25,524 nucleotides of DNA from an uncultured Corynebacterium sp. (GTDB lineage Bacteria > Actinomycetota > Actinomycetes > Mycobacteriales > Mycobacteriaceae), in the NCBI RefSeq assembly GCF_937999985.1, contig NZ_CALLDG010000029.1:1-25524 (forward strand). The letters are read 5' to 3'. Below, in pieces: positions 21,891-25,524 of the stretch (position 1 is the first letter of the stretch; each line of letters begins with the position of its first letter). The notes beneath the pieces were generated by a model. That model did not search any database. It was not told the origin of the DNA and saw only the letters and a program-made list of their open reading frames with translations. The translations under genes and the position numbers were made by a program.

Positions 21891-22520
21891 TTAGGCTACG
21901 CCGAAGCGGCGCTTGTTCTTCTCTTTCTTTTCTTTCTTTGTGACGCCACCTCGTCCCTCGCCAGCCATCTCAACCAAGTCGGCGCGGGCGCGGGCAACGC
22001 GGGAGCGGATCGTGCCCACGCGGACGTTAGCGATCTTCGCGGCCTCGGCGTAGGTGTAGCCCAGCACCTGCGTGAGGATCAGAGCCTCGCGGCGTTCCGC
22101 CTCCAGCTGGTTGATGAGGGCGCGAGTGTCCACCCACTCCGCCCAGCTTTGCCCGCCAGTGGTTTCGGCGGCGGGGGTGGCGCTGGTGGCGTCCTCAATC
22201 TCCGTGGCGGAACTGCGGGGGCGGGCCATATCGTGGCGTACGCTATCGACCCACACGCGGCGGGCGAGGGAGAGGATCCAGGTGCGGGCCGTGGAGCGGG
22301 CGGCGAATCGCGGCAGGGCGCTCAAAACACGCAGGTAGGTCTCCTGCGTGAGGTCGTCCGCACGGTCGGTATCGGCCAGGTGAGCCAGCAGGCGCCACAC
22401 GTCGTCGTGCGTGGCGGAAATGAATTCTGTCAACGCCTGGCGGTCGCCGCTGGCGGCGCGCAGGGCGAGGTCGGTCACGGCGGCATCGTGCGCCTGACTG
22501 CTGGTTGCCTGGCTGGTCAT
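21891..22520 (-). CDS. sigC: ECF RNA polymerase sigma factor (SigC type)
   Basis: This ECF sigma factor is divergent from katA, the arrangement of sigC (cg0309) in C. glutamicum. Region 2 reads FISATHDDVWRLLAHLADTDRADDLTQETYLRVLSALPRF...TWILSLARRVWVDSVRH. Region 4 reads LINQLEAERREALILTQVLGYTYAEAAKIANVRVGTIRSRVARARADL, a helix-turn-helix that reads the -35. No anti-sigma gene adjoins. In C. glutamicum SigC is tied to the cytochrome aa3/heme-copper respiratory state. The C-terminus ends in a Lys/Glu-rich tail (TKKEKKEKNKRR) made by the dispersed motif. ATG 22520 is preferred over an in-frame TTG at 22526; TAGGCT lies 6 nt upstream, suggesting a leaderless message. Confidence 0.88.
   Translation of the reverse strand: MTSQATSSQAHDAAVTDLALRAASGDRQALTEFISATHDDVWRLLAHLADTDRADDLTQETYLRVLSALPRFAARSTARTWILSLARRVWVDSVRHDMARPRSSATEIEDATSATPAAETTGGQSWAEWVDTRALINQLEAERREALILTQVLGYTYAEAAKIANVRVGTIRSRVARARADLVEMAGEGRGGVTKKEKKEKNKRRFGVA
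21921..21947 (-). repeat. dispersed GA-tail motif, copy 8 (longest)
   Basis: On the minus strand GGCGTCA-CA-AAGAAAGAAAAG and further GA repeats. It is in sense orientation and encodes the Lys/Glu-rich C-terminal tail of SigC. Confidence 0.65.
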
Positions 22521-22568
22521 GGACAAAGCCTAACACGCGGGTGTGGAGATTCTGGCAAGGTGGAATGC

Positions 22569-22582
22569 ATAGCCAAAGCTAT
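22569..22582. promoter_or_regulatory. palindrome between sigC and katA, possible peroxide-regulator site
   Basis: ATAGC-CAAA-GCTAT is a perfect 14-bp palindrome 19 bp before the katA start. It resembles an OxyR half-site (ATAG-N7-CTAT) but with spacing of six rather than seven. katA is OxyR-controlled in C. glutamicum, so the site is plausible but unproven. Confidence 0.35.
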
Positions 22583-22601
22583 TAGGTATCTGGAGGTACC
22601 C

Positions 22602-24233
22602 ATGACTGCTACGAATAATGACGGCACCAATAACGACCCAATCACCACGGCCAAGGACGTCGCCTCCCGCGGCGTGTGCCCCTACTCCGGGGCCTCGACG
22701 AACGTGAATGGTTCCCCGGTCAGCACCGAGGAGCACTCCGCGACCGTGGGCCAGCAGGGTCCGCTGCTGCTTTCCGACGTGCACCTGGTGGAAAAGCACG
22801 CGCACTTCAACCGCGAGCGCATCCCGGAGCGCAACGTGCACGCCAAGGGCTCCGGTGCCTTCGGTGAGTTGACCATCACCGAGGACGTTTCCAAGTACAC
22901 CAAGGCGGACCTGTTCCAGCCGGGGCGTGTGACCCCGATGCTGGCCCGCTTCTCCACCGTCGCGGGCGAGCAGGGCTTCCCCGATGCGGTGCGCGACGTG
23001 CGCGGATTCTCGCTGAAGTTCTACACCCAGCAGGGCAACTACGACATCGTGGGTAATAACACCCCGGTGTTCTTCCTGCGCGATGGCATCAAGTTCCCGG
23101 ACTTCATCCGTTCCCAGAAGCGCCTGGCGGATTCCGGCCTGCGCTCCGCGGACATGCAGTGGGATTTCTGGACCCGCTCCCCGGAGACCGCACACCAGGT
23201 GACCTACCTGATGGGCGACCGTGGCATCCCGACGGACTTCCGCCATATGGATGGCTTCGGCTCCCACACCTACCAGTGGATCAACGCCGCCGGCGAGCGT
23301 TTCTGGGTGAAGTACCACTTCAAGACCCGCCAGGGCTGGGACTTCTACACCGAAGACGAGGCCGCTAAGGTCATTGCTTCGGGCAACTTCGATTCCTCCC
23401 GTCAGGATCTTTATGACGCCATCGAGCGTGGCGATTACCCGACGTGGGATGTGAAGGTGCAGATCATGCCTGTCGCCGAGGCGGAGGATTACCGCTGGAA
23501 CCCGTTTGACCTGACGAAGACCTGGTCGCAGAAGGATTACCCGCTGATTCCGGTCGGCCACTTCACGCTGAACGAGAACCCGCAGAACTTCTTCGCCCAG
23601 ATCGAGCAGGCTGCCTTCGCGCCGTCGAACCTGGTGCCGGGCATTGGGCTGTCCCCGGACAAGATGCTGTTGGCCCGCGCCTTCGCCTACGCCGACACGC
23701 AGCGTTACCGCCTGGGCGTGAACTTCCACCAGCTGCCTTCCAACCGTTCCGTCGTGGCAGAGAAGAACTACTACACGGCCAAGGATGGCGCGGGTAACCA
23801 GGAGTTCCCGCCGGCCGGCACTCCGGTGTACTCCCCGAACCGCTTCGAGCGCGGCGAGGGCGCAAACGACGTCAACGACGGCTCCGGTGCCGTCGAGCAG
23901 GGCGTGGCCGCCGGTGAGTCCCAGTACGGCTTCGGCCGTGGCCAGGAATCCGCCGTGACTGCCGCGGAGGAGCTGGGCCTGTACGACGATCTGCACGGCA
24001 CCGACCTGACCCGCGGGGCATACGTCCGCCACCCGGAGGACGATGACTTCATCCAGGCAGGCCAGCTGGTGCGCGAGGTTCTGGATGACGCCGCCCGGGA
24101 GCGCCTGGCAAACAACATCGCAGGCGCGATGGACGGTGTGTCTGACCAGGTGGCCGAGCAGTGCTGGACCTACTGGGGCAAGGTCGACGAGAACCTGCGC
24201 GATCGGGTGAAGGAAATCTTCACCGACAAATAG
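22602..24233 (+). CDS. katA: monofunctional heme catalase
   Basis: Disproportionates H2O2 in the cytoplasm. The 543-residue protein has the complete catalase core: catalytic H80 in RERIPERNVHAKGSGAFG, N152 in DIVGNNTPVFFLRD, and the proximal heme ligand Y363 with R359 in RAFAYADTQRYRLG. The distal Phe/Ser segment is also present (ARFSTVAGEQGFPDAVRDVRGF). It is a small-subunit type with a C-terminal helical region and no flavodoxin domain. ATG 22602 is preceded by GGAGG. The open frame extends upstream to 21876 antisense to sigC, but that part has no support. Divergent from sigC, followed by ohr. Confidence 0.96.
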   Translation: MTATNNDGTNNDPITTAKDVASRGVCPYSGASTNVNGSPVSTEEHSATVGQQGPLLLSDVHLVEKHAHFNRERIPERNVHAKGSGAFGELTITEDVSKYTKADLFQPGRVTPMLARFSTVAGEQGFPDAVRDVRGFSLKFYTQQGNYDIVGNNTPVFFLRDGIKFPDFIRSQKRLADSGLRSADMQWDFWTRSPETAHQVTYLMGDRGIPTDFRHMDGFGSHTYQWINAAGERFWVKYHFKTRQGWDFYTEDEAAKVIASGNFDSSRQDLYDAIERGDYPTWDVKVQIMPVAEAEDYRWNPFDLTKTWSQKDYPLIPVGHFTLNENPQNFFAQIEQAAFAPSNLVPGIGLSPDKMLLARAFAYADTQRYRLGVNFHQLPSNRSVVAEKNYYTAKDGAGNQEFPPAGTPVYSPNRFERGEGANDVNDGSGAVEQGVAAGESQYGFGRGQESAVTAAEELGLYDDLHGTDLTRGAYVRHPEDDDFIQAGQLVREVLDDAARERLANNIAGAMDGVSDQVAEQCWTYWGKVDENLRDRVKEIFTDK

Positions 24234-24252
24234 ACTCCACTGGCCGCAGCAC

Positions 24253-24283
24253 GGCGCCCGCCGGTTCACGTAGGCTGGGCGCC
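24253..24283 (+). terminator. hairpin between katA and ohr
   Basis: GGCGCCC (24253-24259) pairs with GGGCGCC (24277-24283), 19 nt after the katA stop. There is no T-run. A TAGGCT inside the loop (24271-24276) could also be the -10 of ohr. Confidence 0.4.
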
Positions 24284-24328
24284 GCAACGAATCAAACAGA
24301 CAGTTTTGGCGAAAGGATTGGTTCACTC

Positions 24329-24754
24329 ATGAGCGAGGCACTGTACACAGCAAAGGCACTTTCTACCGGCGGCGGCCGTGACGGCCACGTAGCCACCGAC
24401 GACCGCCAGATCGACCTGGACGTTCGCCCGCCGAAGGCACTGGGTGGCTCCGGCGAGGGCACGAACCCGGAGCAGCTGGTCTCCGCAGGCTGGGCCGCCT
24501 GCTTCAATGGCGCCCTGCAGAAGACCATCAAGGAGGCTGGCGTAGAAATGACCCAGTCCCCGGAGGTCACCGTCGAGACCACCCTGAACAAGGTTCCGGA
24601 AGGCTTCCGCCTGTCCGCGAAGATCACTGCCACCGTCTTCGGCGTGGATCAGGACAAGGCCGACGAGCTGGTTGCAGATGCTCACGCATTCTGCCCCTAC
24701 TCCAAGGCCATGCGCGGCGAGATCGACGTTGAGGCCGAGGCCGTCGTCGGCTAG
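24329..24754 (+). CDS. ohr: organic hydroperoxide resistance protein (Ohr)
   Basis: Thiol peroxidase of the OsmC/Ohr family, reducing organic and lipid hydroperoxides through dihydrolipoyl or low-molecular-weight thiols. The 141 residues contain TGGGRDGHVATDD, LGGSGEGTNPEQLVSAGWAACF with peroxidatic C58, and DAHAFCPYSKAMRG with resolving C122. The Arg and Glu of the active site (R17, E48) are present. This favours Ohr over OsmC proper. ATG 24329 has an AAAGGA SD. There is no adjacent ohrR (MarR-type) regulator. Its position after katA makes a small peroxide-defence pair; whether they share a transcript is unclear. Confidence 0.92.
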   Translation: MSEALYTAKALSTGGGRDGHVATDDRQIDLDVRPPKALGGSGEGTNPEQLVSAGWAACFNGALQKTIKEAGVEMTQSPEVTVETTLNKVPEGFRLSAKITATVFGVDQDKADELVADAHAFCPYSKAMRGEIDVEAEAVVG

Positions 24755-24840
24755 TTCCGCTGCAGCGGTCAGTAGCTGACGGTCTGCGCTCGCGCCTAGT
24801 AACTGGCTCCGGGTGCCCAGCAGCCAGCGCCGCAGGAGCA

Positions 24841-24885
24841 GAAACGAGTCCGCCCCCACCAAGGAAGTGGGGGCGGACTCGTTTC
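24841..24885. terminator. strong bidirectional terminator
   Basis: A perfect 19-bp stem (24841-24859 with 24867-24885) has a 7-nt loop CAAGGAA and a GC-rich centre. Its base of GAAAC/GTTTC supplies a T-rich exit on both strands. It separates ohr (plus) from mnhG (minus). Confidence 0.85.
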
Positions 24886-24894
24886 CTATTGGCG

Positions 24895-25296
24895 CTACTT
24901 GGGCTCTTTCGCCTTCTGACCACCGGACAGCGGCACGGTGTGGTCCCAGTGCGTCGCATGCAGCGCGCGGCCCATCACGTATGAACCGACGGCGCCGATC
25001 ACCAGCAGCGCAGTGATGGCGACGATCGCGCGGATCAACTCGCCCAGCACAAACCCTTCCGTCGACCAGGAGTAAACCAGGTTGGCGCTGATCAGCAGGG
25101 GAAGCCCCACGCCGACAGCTGGACCGACCATGTTGACCTGACTGATGGCGTCCGGAGCAAGGTACATCGCGCGGGCAGAAACAAAGATGAAAAGCGCCCC
25201 GAGAATGGCGAGCACACCCGCGGTAATCGCGCCGAGCCAACCCGGCTCGCTGAACTCGACCATTTCGCCGGCGGCGGCGAGGATTGTTGTGGACAT
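24895..25296 (-). CDS. mnhG: Mrp-type Na+/H+ antiporter subunit G
   Basis: The 133-residue protein has three membrane helices: GAITAGVLAILGALFIFVSA, the region MVGPAVGVGLPLLISANLVY and AIVAITALLVIGAVGSYVMGRA. The MnhG/PhaG marker RAMYLAPDAISQVNMVGPAVGVG resembles the family pattern of a soluble loop followed by TKA/GP-like sequence. It is a small subunit of the multi-component cation/proton antiporter. Its ATG follows the mnhF stop directly (TAA-ATG), indicating coupled translation. It ends the operon at the bidirectional terminator. The C-terminus is hydrophilic with lysines. Confidence 0.85.
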   Translation of the reverse strand: MSTTILAAAGEMVEFSEPGWLGAITAGVLAILGALFIFVSARAMYLAPDAISQVNMVGPAVGVGLPLLISANLVYSWSTEGFVLGELIRAIVAITALLVIGAVGSYVMGRALHATHWDHTVPLSGGQKAKEPK

Positions 25297-25524
25297 TTAG
25301 CGCCTCCCTCGAGAAATGATGCGGGCATAAGCGATCGTCGACAGCGCGCCGAACAGGCCGGCGAACAGTGCGACCTCATAGGTGATCGCCGTGCGGTGGA
25401 AGATCGAATAACACAAAAACAGGCCGGCCATCGCCATAAACACCATGTCGGAAAGGACGGCGCGGCGGGCGTCATTATGCGTAGAAACAGCGCGCCACAG
25501 CACCGTAAACAGCGCGACAACAAC
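25297..25524 (-). CDS. mnhF: Mrp-type Na+/H+ antiporter subunit F, partial
   Basis: The reading frame is open to the window edge, so the start is missing; 75 codons are visible. The visible part has hydrophobic segments (VVVALFTVLWRA, MVFMAMAGLFLCYSIF, ALFAGLFGALSTIAYARII) and ends ISRGRR. The membrane layout and position immediately before mnhG fit MnhF/MrpF, normally about 90 residues. The segment RRAVLSDMVFM replaces the usual DRVVALD region only loosely, so the assignment leans on context. Confidence 0.75.
   Translation of the reverse strand, partial: VVVALFTVLWRAVSTHNDARRAVLSDMVFMAMAGLFLCYSIFHRTAITYEVALFAGLFGALSTIAYARIISRGRR

Noticed and set aside
21876..22601. N-terminal extension of the katA frame (apparent 785-residue fusion)
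   Set aside because: The extension is antisense to sigC, and the ATG at 22602 has a strong SD and the family-typical N-terminus.
23408..23420. Further match GGCGTCATAAAGA to the dispersed motif (minus strand, in katA)
   Set aside because: Encodes the conserved catalase segment LYDAIERG, so the match may be due to protein constraint; not counted among the eight.
22530..24326. Minus-strand open frame opposite katA (598 codons)
   Set aside because: Shadow of the catalase gene; no motif or SD.
24161..24328. Upstream extension of the ohr frame
   Set aside because: Overlaps the end of katA in another frame; Ohr homology begins at ATG 24329 with its own SD.
1..25524. CRISPR array, prophage, toxin-antitoxin or transposase genes
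   Set aside because: No regularly spaced identical repeats, phage genes, toxin-antitoxin pairs or transposase frames were seen.

Overview
The window comes from a GC-rich actinobacterium and its gene order is that of Corynebacterium. The run aspT, dnaX, ybaB, recR, gatD/murT, dnaQ-like, leuA, lysC-asd, sigC, katA, mrp follows the C. glutamicum chromosome as I recall it. Further lineage marks are a GTG-started lysC with the internal beta-subunit start, a single-cysteine (mycothiol-type) ArsC, an ArsR with the C15/C16/C55 pattern of the C. glutamicum protein, and weak -35/TANNNT promoters with several apparently leaderless starts. The species is not C. glutamicum itself: hemH lies between asd and sigC, and an ars operon sits between murT and the dnaQ-like gene. 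A GC-rich, possibly lipophilic or clinical Corynebacterium is an inference only.

Layout. 1-54: 5' part of tRNA-Ser(GGA), minus strand, cut by the window edge. 228-315: SRP RNA with promoter and U-tract, converging on corA (minus). 1638-8233 (plus): aminotransferase aspT, a SUFU-domain-like protein with an apparent AUC start, dnaX (very long linkers), ybaB, recR (loop insertion) and a DoxX-like membrane protein. 8230-10398 (minus): murT-gatD, which amidate lipid II. 10465-12448: divergent arsR / acr3-arsC with three copies of one operator, followed by short repeats and a 111-bp AT-rich inverted-repeat segment. 12729-14603 (minus): a DnaQ-fold protein with its catalytic residues lost, plus a BRCT-like domain and RGG/basic tails. 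14665-16674 (minus): leuA with a Leu-codon leader peptide and an RNA switch. 16816-17796 (minus): DMT-type membrane protein. 18093-20455 (plus): lysC-asd. 20549-22520 (minus): sigC then hemH. 22602-24754 (plus): katA and ohr. 24895-25524 (minus): mnhG and partial mnhF of an Mrp antiporter, behind a strong bidirectional terminator.

Functionally the window joins replication and repair (dnaX, recR, ybaB), aspartate-family and leucine biosynthesis (aspT, lysC, asd, leuA), peptidoglycan amidation (murT-gatD), arsenic resistance, and a heme/peroxide group (hemH, sigC, katA, ohr).

The most unusual signal is not a gene. A short motif, core GGCGTCRNNAAGWAA and usually continuing into a GA-rich tail, occurs eight times in 25.5 kb, on both strands. 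Copies lie in intergenic DNA, across a stop codon, in C-terminal tails and in disordered linkers. I do not recognise it as a described corynebacterial element and consider it the best candidate for something new here.
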